64,000 nt of DNA from Litchfieldia alkalitelluris (GCF_002019645.1 NZ_KV917374.1:4623161-4687160); one strand, 5' to 3'; shown: positions 9,614 through 19,583, numbered from the stretch's first letter. The notes: generated by a model not told the origin, from the letters alone. Program-made: numbers and translations.

Positions 9614-9805
9614 CTATTTTTCAGTATATGAATAAGCTAAAAAAGTAGTTTGTGCAACATCTTCATCGAATTCTTGGGCTCTAGGTGCACCACTTAATTC
9701 ATAAGGTTTAAAATTAAACGATCTGTTTCTATTACTTCCAACATTAAAAAACATACTTAATTTTATTTGTTGTATTTTACCACTGGGAACCCTAAAAAAG
9801 TACTA
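9614..9805 (-). pseudogene. C-terminal remnant of an unknown protein
   Basis: A leftward frame stays open for about 60 codons and ends in TAG at 9614. It encodes a protein-like stretch (FNFKPYELSGAP...AQEFDEDVAQT). The frame is closed upstream by TAG and no start or ribosome site exists. The family is not recognised. Confidence 0.35.
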
Positions 9806-9815
9806 CAACTTTACT

Positions 9816-9914
9816 AGTACATTCTTTTATAAAGCCCACAAAAATGAAACTATTTATTGCAAGTATTGGTCAAACACGAAAGGCGACCACTTTTAAAGTG
9901 ATCGCCTTTTTTCA
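9816..9914. repeat. Intergenic repeat ending in a strong hairpin
   Basis: Related to the repeat at 6380. It ends with GGCGACCAC and GTGATCGCC arms followed by six T on the plus strand. The hairpin also lies just behind the leftward GGDEF-EAL gene, so it may serve as a bidirectional terminator. Confidence 0.55.
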
Positions 9915-9957
9915 TTATTATTTTGGTTACAAGTATCCTTGTACTGTGCAGCTCACT

Positions 9958-12099
9958 TTAGTACAGCTTCTTATTTTCAAACAAGTCAATCGGCAGTGTA
10001 TGAACTGACATCGGCTTATTAAAGTAATAGCCTTGCCCTGCGTCGCACTTCTCTCTCTTTAAAAATAGTAGTTCTAATTCACCTTCGATACCTTCCGCAA
10101 CTACATTCATGTTTAAACTATGTGCCAGAGATATAATTGCGGATGTAATCCTTTTCCCATTTAAATCCCGACTAATGTCATCAATAAAACTTTTATCGAT
10201 TTTCACTGTGTCAAAAGGATATTGTCGGAGATAGCTTAAAGAAGTATAGCCAGTACCAAAGTCATCAATGGAAATCGATACGCCAATTCCTCTCAGTATC
10301 GTTAAACTTTCTTTTATTTCCTCAACATTATCAATTAGAATACTCTCAGTTACTTCGAGTTCAAGCCATTTCGGCTCCATCCCGGTTTTAATCAACAGGT
10401 TTTTAACGGTGTCAACAAAGTCATATTGTTGCAGTTGTTTAGTAGAAACATTAACTGCTACTTTAAATGGAGTCATTCCGGAATCCTGCCACTTCTTATT
10501 TTGTATGCATGCAGTTTCTAGAACCCAAATCCCAATAGGAATAATTTGCCCACATTCCTCTGCTACACGAATAAAATCATTTGGGGGAACCATTCCAAGC
10601 ACTGGGTGGTGCCAACGAACCAGCGCTTCCATTGCAATCACTTTTTCACTTTCCAAGTCCATAATCGGCTGATAATACAATTCCAACTCATTGTTTTTAA
10701 GTGCAAGGGTTAAATCCCTTTCAATTGTTAATTTATATAAAGTTTCCACTTCCATTTCCTTAGAGTAAATTGTATATTTACTCCGCCTAGATTTCTTTGT
10801 TTGGTACATTGCAGTATCCGCATGACGAATTACTTCGGAAACGCTAACATTGATTCCCGTGCTGAATGCAATTCCAATGCTTGCCGACACACTTAACCAA
10901 TGTCCAGACACATGGAAGGGTTCAGCTAAATGTTGGATGATTCGCTCAACCATAATAATTACTTCCTCTTTAGTAATTTCAGGTACTAGAATGGTGAATT
11001 CATCCCCTGCTAATCGGCTTAACGTATCTGTATTCCTTATAGTTTGTTTTAATCTTTCTGCCACCAGCTTTAAAAATTCATCTCCGATATGATGACCCAT
11101 AGAATCATTTATAAACTTAAACCGATCTAAATCTAGAAAAATAACAGAAAATAATTTCTCGTCTTTCTGTGAAAGATTAATAATTTGCTCTAACCGATCT
11201 TCAAATAACTTACGGTTTGGTAATCTGGTAAGCGGGTCATAAAAAGCGAGTTCCTTCATTTTCTCATCGTATATTTTTTTTCTCGTGATGTCCCTTGCTG
11301 TTCCATAGGTACCAACAATTTCGCCATTTACCTTCATAGGAAAATGGGTTGTTTCTATATGAATCTTTTGTTTATCTTGTCGGATAAGAACCAACTCTCC
11401 ACTGCTCGGTTCCCCAACTTTAGCACTTTCAAAATGTTTAATAGCTTCTGGTAAATCCTCCGGTGCAACAAGGGGCATGAAAGGCATTCCCTTCATTTCC
11501 TCATTTGAATATCCTGTAAGCAGTTCAGCTGCCGGATTAACATCAATCAAAATTCCGTTTTCATCTATTGAATACATGGCATCTGGACTACTTTCAAAAA
11601 GGGATTTGTATTTTTCATTGCTCTCTTGCAGCAGTTGTTGGGCGTTGTATTGTTCCGTTATATCTGTCACACTGCCAAAGAGTACCATCTTATCACCAAT
11701 GACATCCATAAAGCTTTGAATTTCAGTGTATATTAGCTTCCCTTGTTTATTAATTTTTCGTATACGATATCTCGCTACCTTGTTATCACCTTTTTTTCTG
11801 CATTCGATTCTATTTTGAATCGTTGGATAATCTTCAGGATGAATTATTTGTTTAAGAGATACAAGACCTTGTGTTAGTTCTGCTTTTGTATATCCCAAGA
11901 GATCCGAATAATAGCTATTAACATATGAAATAGAGCCTTCTTCTAAAATATAAATACCAATAGGCGCTTTTTCTATCAAATTTTCAAACATTACCCGGAC
12001 AAAATCAGATTCTGTTTGATCGTCTTCTATAAAGGTCCCTAACTGACTAAAAAATTGGCGGAAAATCTGTGAATTTTGTTCTTTATTTTCTATTATCAT
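9958..12099 (-). CDS. Soluble PAS-PAS-GGDEF-EAL cyclic-di-GMP protein
   Basis: Signalling protein of 713 residues without membrane segments. Two PAS/PAC domains (about 35-150 and 160-275) precede GGDEF and EAL domains. The cyclase motif reads AGDEF (about 363) rather than GGDEF, a variant found in some active cyclases. The EAL half keeps EAL (about 489), NVS, DDFGTGYTSL, IDKSFI and AEGIE. Its relationship to the preceding GGDEF-EAL gene is domain-level only; the two are not recent duplicates. It starts with ATG behind GGAGAG. Confidence 0.92.
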   Translation of the reverse strand: MIIENKEQNSQIFRQFFSQLGTFIEDDQTESDFVRVMFENLIEKAPIGIYILEEGSISYVNSYYSDLLGYTKAELTQGLVSLKQIIHPEDYPTIQNRIECRKKGDNKVARYRIRKINKQGKLIYTEIQSFMDVIGDKMVLFGSVTDITEQYNAQQLLQESNEKYKSLFESSPDAMYSIDENGILIDVNPAAELLTGYSNEEMKGMPFMPLVAPEDLPEAIKHFESAKVGEPSSGELVLIRQDKQKIHIETTHFPMKVNGEIVGTYGTARDITRKKIYDEKMKELAFYDPLTRLPNRKLFEDRLEQIINLSQKDEKLFSVIFLDLDRFKFINDSMGHHIGDEFLKLVAERLKQTIRNTDTLSRLAGDEFTILVPEITKEEVIIMVERIIQHLAEPFHVSGHWLSVSASIGIAFSTGINVSVSEVIRHADTAMYQTKKSRRSKYTIYSKEMEVETLYKLTIERDLTLALKNNELELYYQPIMDLESEKVIAMEALVRWHHPVLGMVPPNDFIRVAEECGQIIPIGIWVLETACIQNKKWQDSGMTPFKVAVNVSTKQLQQYDFVDTVKNLLIKTGMEPKWLELEVTESILIDNVEEIKESLTILRGIGVSISIDDFGTGYTSLSYLRQYPFDTVKIDKSFIDDISRDLNGKRITSAIISLAHSLNMNVVAEGIEGELELLFLKREKCDAGQGYYFNKPMSVHTLPIDLFENKKLY

Positions 12100-12276
12100 T
12101 AACTCTCTCCTATGACAAATGATTCGTTTATTCCAAGATGTAGTTTAATCATTACGTCTAACTAAATTGCCCAATACCTTCCAAGTATTGTGAAATAGTA
12201 GATTATATAGTGTACTCATTTGAATTATTATAGCATGCGTACTTTTATTTTTAATTGGAAAATATTTAAAAAAATC

Positions 12277-12345
12277 TTAAATACATTCTTTCACACAGTC
12301 ACCTAAAAATAAAGATATTTATTGCACAGTATTGGTCTACTGAGT
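12277..12345. repeat. Intergenic repeat, third copy
   Basis: ACATTCTTTCACACAGTCACCTAAAAAT followed by a TATTGCA...TATTGGTC stretch matches the front part of the copy at 9816. It has lost the terminal hairpin. Confidence 0.45.
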
Positions 12346-12384
12346 AATAAAAATAATGAACCACTTCTTCCACTAACCTGATTT

Positions 12385-12560
12385 AGTTTTAAGTGTAACA
12401 CTTCACATACTAAAATTAATTAAAATAAAAAGCGCCACTGATCCCTCAGCTGCTGGCCCAGCAATCGTTTCGCAAAGATGATTTTTTACATATTCATTCA
12501 CGCATCCCATAATTTAGAAATACTGAAAACCAAGTTAAGGTATCATTCATTAGATAATTT
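12385..12560 (-). pseudogene. spoVR: spoVR fragment copy G (terminator plus upstream flank, middle deleted)
   Basis: The terminator end of the spoVR repeat (CCACTGATCCCTCAGC, 12435-12450) is joined directly to the GGCCCAGC end coding for GW. It is followed by the flank CGTTTCGCAAAGATG and about 80 bases shared with copy D (26650-26745). The coding middle of about 600 bases is missing. Confidence 0.7.
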
Positions 12561-12597
12561 TCTAATCCTATACCTTCGTTATAAATAAACAAAGTGA

Positions 12598-12783
12598 TTA
12601 GCTTAAATATTTATCAAGTTGTTGAGGATTAATTCCTATGGTGTTTATCGATTCTTGTTGTATCTCTTCATTACATATTTCACAAATATATCATTTTGTT
12701 TTCCCTTCTTTTAATCTTTTATACTAAGTATCTTTCGAATTGATGTCATATTCTTTTCTACATAACATGCAATTTATTTTCAT
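12598..12783 (-). pseudogene. Small zinc-finger protein (YlaI/DUF2197-like) with two internal stops
   Basis: A leftward frame from ATG 12783, with GGAGGAAG upstream, encodes MKINCMLCRKEY, then later YICEICNEEI and a C-terminal tail. Two CxxC pairs would bind zinc. The frame is broken by TAG after KDT and by TGA just before YICEIC, both simple substitutions. With two stops in 62 codons this is real decay, not a single sequencing error. Confidence 0.65.
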
Positions 12784-13113
12784 AAATACTTCCTCCTGTA
12801 TTAAGGATTTGTTCTTTAAAATTCACCGTTTAGTTCATAGTTTTAAGTCTACTACGAATTAAAAAATATGAAGACTTACTTCTTCAGGTAAGGGTTGAAG
12901 TTATGGCTCCCGGTTCCTGCTGTTCACAACCTTATAGTATATACTCCCTTTCATTTTCTCCTGCTTCTTCTAATTTTTGTGCCATTCAGTTCATAATCAA
13001 TCCAAAACACAAAAGCTAATAATAGAGTAATTTCATTCTTTATACAGATCATCTTTTTAGTATAATGACATTAGACTTGTACTATTTATAACAAAAGAGA
13101 GGACCTTAAGATA
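12784..13113. other. Gap with a likely promoter for the MFS gene
   Basis: No gene is visible. Near its right end, TAGTATAAT (about 13055-13063) resembles a -10 region for the rightward MFS gene, and AGAGAGG precedes the ATG at 13114. Confidence 0.45.
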
Positions 13114-14343
13114 ATGAAAAATAATCTCTCCGTTTTAAAAGAAGAAAAGAAATATGCACGCTTTTTAAGCTCTGTATTTATTAGTGGAATTGGTGATTGG
13201 TTCCATAGTATCGCTGTGTTTAGCTTGCTTTTGCAGCTTACAAATGCGGGATTGGCATTAGGGTTTACGATGGCACTTAGAGTTTTGCCACACCTTCTTT
13301 TTGGTCCACTTGGTGGTACTAGCTGATAGATTTTCACGAAAAAAATATTGGTCATTTGCGATTTGATCCAGGCTCTTGCTGCTATGTCTTTATTTTTCGT
13401 TTCAACTGTTGATCACATTTGGATTATATATGTATCTACCTTTGTGTTAATGTCTGCAACAGCCATTCAGTTACCAACCCGTTCTGCATCTATTTCAACG
13501 TTAGTAAAAAAAGAAAATCTATTGAAGGCAAATTCCCTTCATTCAGTAGCCTTTGGGATTGTGATGGTGATCGGTTCAATGCTAGGTGGGTTTGTCACAG
13601 CTGCCTTTGATTTCAATCTCGCCTTTGTTTTAAATGCTTTAACACTGGTCATCTCAGCATTTATTATGATGACGGTCAAGTTTCCTAGAGCAACCAGCAC
13701 TGAGGAGAAAGATAAAATGTCGTTTAAGCAGTTCCGGGTGCTTATACCCATCATTAAGGATTCAAGATTGATAAAACTAGTTTTCATTTATTATGTTATA
13801 TGGGCCATTGGAGGGGGAATTATTAATCTAATCCCAAGTGTTTTTGCATTTGAAGTCTATCAATTAGATAATATTGGTGTTGGTATTTTATATGCATGCT
13901 TTGGAATCGGCCAAATACTTGGTGGCTATATTTCTGAGTTTCTATCGAAATGGACCGTACCTGCGATTGCAATCGGATTTCTGTTAGAGGGAGTTGCGTA
14001 TATCTTTTTTAGTGTTTCACCAAACATTTTTATCGGAGGATTGATGCTCGTTATTGCTTTGGCAGGTGTAACAGTTGGAAATGCCTTTATCGGTACACTT
14101 GTCATGGAATATATACCCGAAGAATATTTAGGGCGATTATTTTCAATCATCTACACTGCTGTAAACGTCATTCTTGGAACAACGATGATTGTGGCAGGTA
14201 TATTGCTCAGTTCCTTGTTACCACAACAAATTGCTATGCTATCTGGATTACTTATAACCATTCCATCTCTGATTATAGGTTATTTTATCTGGAGAACTGA
14301 GATCCCACAGACTTCAGTAAAAGAAGGTACTAAAAGTGTTTAG
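13114..14343 (+). pseudogene. MFS transporter, frameshifted near codon 70
   Basis: Major facilitator efflux-type transporter of about 410 residues. The first piece (13114-13326) ends at GPLGGTS, and the second (from about 13322) begins ADRFSRKK, the loop 2-3 motif that normally follows GG(V)LADR in this family. Loss of two bases (GT) after GGTGG restores a perfect family motif, so a 2-bp deletion is likely. The rest carries eleven or so membrane segments and is intact. It ends with a Lys-rich tail. Confidence 0.8.
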
Positions 14344-14506
14344 GAAAACGGTTCCAAAGCAAAGCAGAAGGGACAATTTCTTCTATTCCCAAAAAAATAG
14401 GGCTGTCGGAAAAGTGGTATTTCAGCCCCAAAACTATAAAAAGAAAAACCCAAGAATGCTGTAAAATCAACAATCCTGGGTATTAGTTTTGGTGAAGTTC
14501 ACTCTA
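14344..14506. other. Gap with two hairpins
   Basis: GGGCTG(14401)...CAGCCC and ACCCA...TGGGT hairpins follow the MFS gene. They could be terminators or the eroded end of an insertion sequence. No transposase remains. Confidence 0.4.
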
Positions 14507-14750
14507 AAAAGTAATACGGATTAATTTGTGTCCGTGACGGCTGAACAACTCCTGCATACAGCTTCGCAAATTCAATCGCTTCATCTGACGTTAAATCCAT
14601 CTCACGAATGATTCGTTGGTGCCATTACGATGCCCAGCCTTCGTTCTGCTATGGTTCTTAACTAAAGCAACCATACCTTTAGGTACAATCCTTTTACAGT
14701 TTGAATGCACAGTTTCGTTGTACTACACAGTAAATCATTTAAGCACGAGA
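14507..14750 (-). pseudogene. spoVR: spoVR fragment copy B with upstream flank
   Basis: About 135 bases match the part of spoVR coding for [15 protein letters not shown] through INPYYL (14509-14644). They are followed by about 105 bases of flank (TTCTGCTATGGTTCTTAACT...) shared with copy A but absent from spoVR. The 3' two thirds and the terminator are gone. Confidence 0.8.
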
Positions 14751-14781
14751 ACCGTCCACTTGCACCTTGGGCATTGTAACT

Positions 14782-15111
14782 TTAATCATTATAAAACTTC
14801 TTAGGGCGGAGGATTTCGACATCCTCGACATAGGTTATGCCTGAGTAGTTTTCGAAATATTTCTTTGCAACCTGATTCATGATGGTTTCGGCTATTGTTT
14901 TGGATTTCACAATGACTTCAATTTTAACATTCGCAAAATCATCAACCACCGCAGCTCGATCTGAGGTCGAACGCACATTGCGGCTGCCTTTACCCCCTGC
15001 CGCGACAATGGTATAACCGGTCCCACCGTAAGCCTCGATAATCTGGCACACGCCTTTTAAAATCAATTTCTCTGTAATAATCACCACTTTTTCTGCCTTA
15101 TGAAGAGTCAT
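14782..15111 (-). CDS. sbtB: SbtB-like PII-family signalling protein
   Basis: Protein of 109 residues with the ferredoxin-like fold pattern of PII proteins. A long glycine-rich T-loop region contains GGKGSRNVRS, and a central TxxIM stretch is present. It lacks the Tyr-uridylylation site of GlnB and is encoded directly behind SbtA, the arrangement of cyanobacterial SbtA-SbtB, where SbtB binds adenyl nucleotides and gates the transporter. Eighteen bases separate the genes. A Bacillus-type ribosome site (AGGAGAAG) precedes the ATG. Confidence 0.88.
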   Translation of the reverse strand: MTLHKAEKVVIITEKLILKGVCQIIEAYGGTGYTIVAAGGKGSRNVRSTSDRAAVVDDFANVKIEVIVKSKTIAETIMNQVAKKYFENYSGITYVEDVEILRPKKFYND

Positions 15112-15129
15112 AACTATTCTTCTCCTTTC

Positions 15130-16137
15130 CTATAGATTAAAGACCACCTGCGCCAGCGAGATAAAGAGTGGGATGCAAACTGCTATTGCAACGGGCGTTC
15201 CCACGCTGGTTGAGGAACCAATATAAGTTGATGGATTGGCGGAAGGAATGCCTCCTCTCAAGGTTGGCGGACCAGATATGTCAGAGCTTGAAGCCGCGAT
15301 CACAGATAGCAGGATTACACCACCAGGACTAAAACCCACAGTCACATGAGCAATATATCCCAAGCCAAAAGCTATTAATCCATGTATAATAGGCGCGATA
15401 AAAGCATAGACCGCATACAAGTGCGCCACTCTTCGTAGCTCATTTATACGAGCAAAGGCTTCCATTCCCATGACCAACATCAACACGGATAAAAACCCGC
15501 GGAAGAGCGGCTCATAAAAACTTTCCAGTACACCTTCCGATTTAGTAAGCAAGCCAAGGGCAAGGCCAAGTATAAGCGCTGATAAAGCAGAGCCACGCAA
15601 ACTTTCTTTGACGATTCCCCAAACATCAACTTTACTATCCTTGCCTCCATTTTGTTTTTTGAGATGAATATTAGCTAGAACAATGGCTAAAATGAGAGCT
15701 GGAATGTCCATAAACGGATAAAGCGCCGGAACCCAGGCTTCAAAATAAATTGCCTCTTCTTCCAGTAAAACCATAGCCGCCGCCAGTGTCGAGGCACTCA
15801 CCGCACCAAATAGTCCGGCAGTTGCAATACCATCTTCTCGTTTAATACCTGGCAAGAGAGAAAAGACAAAGCTTCCTATTAGTACGATTACTACACCAAT
15901 AATCACAGCTGAAACGGCAGGCAGTAACATGGCGCTCAGATCGGCCCCACGAATTTCGATACCGCCCTGGATCCCGATTTTCATCAAAAGCATGAACACA
16001 ATAAATTGGTAAATCGCATTCGGTATTTTTAAATTGCTGCCAAGGGCCGCAAGCACCATGCCGCCAATGAGAAATCCAAGTGTCGGGGATTGAAACTGCG
16101 CAACAAGGCGCATCAAAAAATCAAATAAAAACTCCAT
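15130..16137 (-). CDS. sbtA: SbtA-type sodium-dependent bicarbonate transporter
   Basis: Membrane protein of 335 residues with about ten hydrophobic segments in two similar halves. Characteristic stretches include SPTLGFLIGG near the start, LFGAVSAST in the first half and ASSSDISGPP in the second. The family imports HCO3- with Na+. ATG 16137 has AAGGAG nine bases upstream. With sbtB it forms a two-gene operon, suggesting bicarbonate supply for carboxylases under CO2 limitation in this non-photosynthetic organism; that role is inference. Confidence 0.9.
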   Translation of the reverse strand: MEFLFDFLMRLVAQFQSPTLGFLIGGMVLAALGSNLKIPNAIYQFIVFMLLMKIGIQGGIEIRGADLSAMLLPAVSAVIIGVVIVLIGSFVFSLLPGIKREDGIATAGLFGAVSASTLAAAMVLLEEEAIYFEAWVPALYPFMDIPALILAIVLANIHLKKQNGGKDSKVDVWGIVKESLRGSALSALILGLALGLLTKSEGVLESFYEPLFRGFLSVLMLVMGMEAFARINELRRVAHLYAVYAFIAPIIHGLIAFGLGYIAHVTVGFSPGGVILLSVIAASSSDISGPPTLRGGIPSANPSTYIGSSTSVGTPVAIAVCIPLFISLAQVVFNL

Positions 16138-16214
16138 CTTTTTTTGTCTCCTTATTTATAATATTTGAATCTATTTATTGTGAAAACCCTTTTTCACAAA
16201 AGGATTACCCCAAT

Positions 16215-16285
16215 AAAAAAACGACAACTTCAAAACTTCAATGACAAATGAATATCATTGAATGCTGGAAATTGTCGGTTTTCTT
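16215..16285 (-). terminator. Terminator-like hairpin in the sbtA leader
   Basis: Read leftward, CCGACAATTTC pairs with GAAGTTGTCG, an inner TTCAATGA/TCATTGAA hairpin sits between, and seven T follow. It ends about 80 bases before the sbtA start. No leftward gene lies upstream to be terminated. Confidence 0.65.
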
Positions 16286-16354
16286 AAACTAACTTCAATG
16301 AAGTTTTTTGAAGAACTACCTTTTTTAAAATCAAAAATAAATTATGATCCCCTT

Positions 16355-16413
16355 CTAAAAAAAAATCGGTATATCTCTAATCTAAACTACTAGATTATGA
16401 AATATACCGATTT
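16355..16413 (-). terminator. Perfect 12-bp inverted repeat with T tract upstream of sbtA
   Basis: AAATCGGTATAT (16363-16374) pairs perfectly with ATATACCGATTT (16402-16413), with an inner AATCTA/TAGATT stem. Read leftward it is followed by nine T. It is the second terminator-like hairpin in front of sbtA. Confidence 0.65.
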
Positions 16414-16599
16414 ACGTTACTCTTTTATTCTTACATTTATAGAAGCTTTTTCATCCAATCAATACAAAAATATTAATAGAATGCTAAAGCCCAAATGATA
16501 TTAAGAAGTTAAAAATAAACATCTATCGAATATTAAATTATTTATAAGATATACGAACCTAATAAATTTGTCAACACTAGATCCGAATTAAAGCATTTA

Positions 16600-16878
16600 C
16601 TATGGATTCCGAAGTGCTCAAATCAACAACAGCCCCTCGGACAAGCTAATGATGTTTCAGGTATCAATGTGTTATCTGGAATGTCACTTGGATATTATGG
16701 TGTAGCATTAGGAACGGTTTCAAGACGCGATTTAGGTTTAAAATTTACGCGTATTTTGATGGAAGCTGTTCAATATGCAGAAGATGGAGCTAATATTTTG
16801 ATTGAACATAACTGGATGGAAAAGCCGCCTTCATCCATAAATAATATTGAAATTGCAAAAAACAAAAAGAAGCAGTGA
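16600..16878 (+). pseudogene. C-terminal fragment of a DUF3231 protein
   Basis: A 69-residue frame (16669-16878) encodes GVALGTVSRRDLGLKF and a YAEDGANILIEHNWMEKPP stretch, typical of the last part of DUF3231 proteins of Bacillus. The two four-helix repeats that should precede it are missing. Homologous-looking codons begin around 16630. The family is of unknown function. Confidence 0.65.
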
Positions 16879-16885
16879 TACATGA

Positions 16886-17341
16886 GTGGATAAAAATCCG
16901 ATTGAAAAACTATTATGGTCTGTTGCTTTACCTGGATTTGGGCAGTTTTTAAACGGTAAATATTATAAAGGGACTGTTATGCTGATATTAGAGTTCTTGG
17001 TTAACGTTCAAGCGAACTTTAACGAAGTGATTATTTTAAGTTTCAAGGTAATATTCAAAAAGCAATTGATCAAACGGATTATGGCTGGCTAATGTTTTAT
17101 CCCTGTTTGTATTTTTTTGCGATTTGGGATGCTTTTAAAGATGCAGGTGGAGGAAATAGACAAATACTCTTTTCTACCCTTTGTATTTGCTGCTTACTTC
17201 GTGACCATTGGATTGATCTTATCCCAAAAATTCACCTTATTTGGGGTGTTAATTGGTCCAGTTTGGCTCCCTATCTTGTTTGTTATTCCTGGCGTAATAT
17301 TCGGTTTGGTTATTAGGAAATTCATTATCAACCTTTTGTAA
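16886..17341 (+). pseudogene. Small polytopic membrane protein with two frameshifts
   Basis: Three overlapping pieces in three frames (16886-17092, about 17041-17160, 17117-17341) join into one protein of about 150 residues. It starts KNPIEKLLWSVALPGFGQF, continues YGWLMFYPCLYFFAIWDA and ends in IPGVIFGLVIRKF. Four hydrophobic segments and the PGFGQ(F)xNGKYxKG start resemble small TM2-like membrane proteins. Breaks lie near 17043 and 17160. GTG 16886 is the start. Function unknown. Confidence 0.6.
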
Positions 17342-17436
17342 TCCCCATTCCTTATTACTAAATATAGGATGGGGATTATTGATTGAAAATCACACATCTG
17401 TTTACTTAAATCAAATGTCTCTCTTAAAGTAACCTA

Positions 17437-18230
17437 ACCCTTTAAATGGAACATTTCACATAATCAAATTCATTAATAAAAAAGCCACTGATCCCTCAGC
17501 AGCCTTTTATTCTTAAACATATTTCCGCGTCACACTCTTCCCATCATACGTAAACACAACACCCTTATTCTCAATCACCGATTCCATATGAACAGGTCTT
17601 CCCCATAGTTGATATAGATATGGCAACACCTTCTCAAGATATTTCAAATCAAGCTCAATGTCCTCATACCAGTGTTTTAAATAAAGTTCACCGGTTTTCA
17701 TGTAATCCCCATCATTTACAGTGATGTAAGGGAAGCCACCATTCACCCTCATACTCACCAGTTGATCACGCACCTGTTCCCAGCCTTTATCAACAATCTT
17801 ATAATCACGACCTTGTTTCTGGAACAAATACATATCCTCACGCATGACCAAATCTTTTGTTAAGTAATTACGGATAAATGAAATATCAGACTCCACTTCT
17901 CTTACCTCAAACATCTTCTCTCTTCCTGAACCAGGCTTTACACCCCGCTCAATCATCTCAGTTGTTGGATTATCATATCGCTCTTCGATATCTTCAAATA
18001 TCTTCAGCCCTAAGTAATACGGATTAATTTGTGTACGTGACGGCTGTACAACTCCAGCATTCAACTTTGCGAATTCAATCGCTTCATCTGAAGTTAAGTC
18101 CATTTCACGGATGATTCGTTGGTGCCAATAGCTGGCCCAGCCTTCGTTCTGCTAAGGTCTTAACTAAAGCAACCATACATTTAGGTGAAATACAGTTCGA
18201 GTGAACAGTTTTTTGTACGCCGCAGTAAAA
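17437..18230 (-). pseudogene. spoVR: spoVR fragment copy A, open for 196 codons
   Basis: This copy carries the C-terminal half of SpoVR ([10 protein letters not shown] onward, 17513-18148; full SpoVR is about 470 residues). It is followed by the spoVR terminator (17478-17503, GCTGCTGA/TCAGTGGC with six T). Translation from an internal ATG at 18103 is open to the natural stop, but there is no ribosome site and the N-terminal half is absent. Upstream of NEGW the sequence switches to a 110-base flank shared with copy B. It differs from copy D at only a few residues. Confidence 0.85.
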
Positions 18231-18440
18231 TGAATCTGTTAATTTTATTGGTAAGGGTTGCGTAGCGACTATTGGGCTCAAACTAAACGGACAAAACGTA
18301 ACCTTTGTCAGAGTTGCTTTAAAATGGTTACGAAAAAATACTGTTTTGATGATAATTAATTCAAGATTTCAAAAAATCATACCCATTTTAAACGTTACCA
18401 CATACCATATAATAAGGTTTCTACAATGGGAGGCAGTATT

Positions 18441-19013
18441 ATGAATAGACAGCGAGCAAGAATACCAGGAAACTGTCCACAGGGGTTTTTGGGTCGGTAT
18501 ACCGTAAAACCAGGAGACACGTTTTATACCATTGCGCAGATGTTTAGAGTAAGAATAGAAGCACTTGCAGTCAACAATCCCCATATTCCAGATCCTAATG
18601 TATTATTCCCCGGAGACATTCTCTGCGTTCCAGGTTTAATCCCTTACCCGTGCTGTACGTCTTTACAGCCCCGAGGGAGGACACCATTCGGTACAGGCGG
18701 CGTAGCTTATGTGAATTTTGGTCCAAGAGGAGGTCAGGCTGTAAGCATTATGGTAACCTTACCGCAACCTCAATTTTTCGGTGCTTTTGACAAGTATACA
18801 GGTGAACTTATTATTCCCGGGACGGGAAACTTTAGAAACCAGTTATTTGCTACTCCCGAAGACCCACCTACTTGGTCATCACGAATAGAACTTCCTAGCG
18901 CTGCAACCGTTACGCCAAACTCGCGTGTGTTAGTACGCCCTACTAATTCGTTGGCCGGCACTTCAGGTACTCCTGTCTTAGAAGGCATAATTCTTCTTGG
19001 GAATTGTCAATAA
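18441..19013 (+). CDS. LysM-domain protein, probably spore-associated
   Basis: Protein of 190 residues from ATG 18441, chosen because GGGAGG lies eight bases before it; the ATG 15 bases upstream overlaps that site. Residues 20-65 form one LysM domain (YTVKPGDTFYTIAQMF ... NPHIPDPNVLFPGDILCVP), which binds peptidoglycan. The C-terminal 120 residues are Gly/Pro-rich and end in an ILLGNCQ strand, resembling small spore coat or cortex-associated LysM proteins. There is no signal peptide, consistent with delivery from the mother cell. It stands alone. Confidence 0.8.
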   Translation: MNRQRARIPGNCPQGFLGRYTVKPGDTFYTIAQMFRVRIEALAVNNPHIPDPNVLFPGDILCVPGLIPYPCCTSLQPRGRTPFGTGGVAYVNFGPRGGQAVSIMVTLPQPQFFGAFDKYTGELIIPGTGNFRNQLFATPEDPPTWSSRIELPSAATVTPNSRVLVRPTNSLAGTSGTPVLEGIILLGNCQ

Positions 19014-19583
19014 TATCAATAGAAGCAAAAGGAGTTGTCCTTGGTCATGTGTGACTGAAAGGAAGCTCCTTCCATTTGTTTTCAAAATGCACCAGGTCTC
19101 CGAAAAAAAGCTGGTCCGCCAGCTTTAGGATTAAAACTCACAGAAAGAATTGAAAAAAGGTCAGGCCCACTAACGTATCGCTAATACGCTCATTTCATGA
19201 GATATAAATTCCTCAATCTTTGTCCCAGTAAGAATATCCCTTTCTTTTTACATAAAATCCTAATCCTCCTGTGAGGGGACATAAAACCTTCTAAATTCGC
19301 TCTAATCAACGCAACACACTCAACGGGGTTTGAGTGGTTATCGCAGACATAAGGATGTAGTAGTGTTTACCTTTTAAAGAAATGTATTTAACGATTTTCA
19401 CCTTTTTAGAATATCTTTTTCTACTGAATAGTAAGGGGTCTACTACGTATTTCCGACTTGCTTATTGTACATTACTGATTCAATAGTGAAATAAGCGTTT
19501 GTTTAAGTGTATTTATTCACAAAATTTTCAACCTAAACCTTTTTAATGCAGCCCTTTAATCAACTCGAACAAGTTATTTTTGT
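19014..19583. other. Non-coding stretch with one hairpin
   Basis: No gene seen in 570 bases. AAAGCTGG/CCAGCTTT (19106-19125) forms a hairpin whose leftward reading is followed by seven T. TTTAAGTGTATTTATTCACAAA (19500-19522) is a copy of the dispersed intergenic motif. Confidence 0.45.

Noticed and set aside
14399-14482. Insertion sequence end
   Set aside because: GGGCTG and nearby hairpins recall IS ends, but there is no transposase, matching second end or target duplication.
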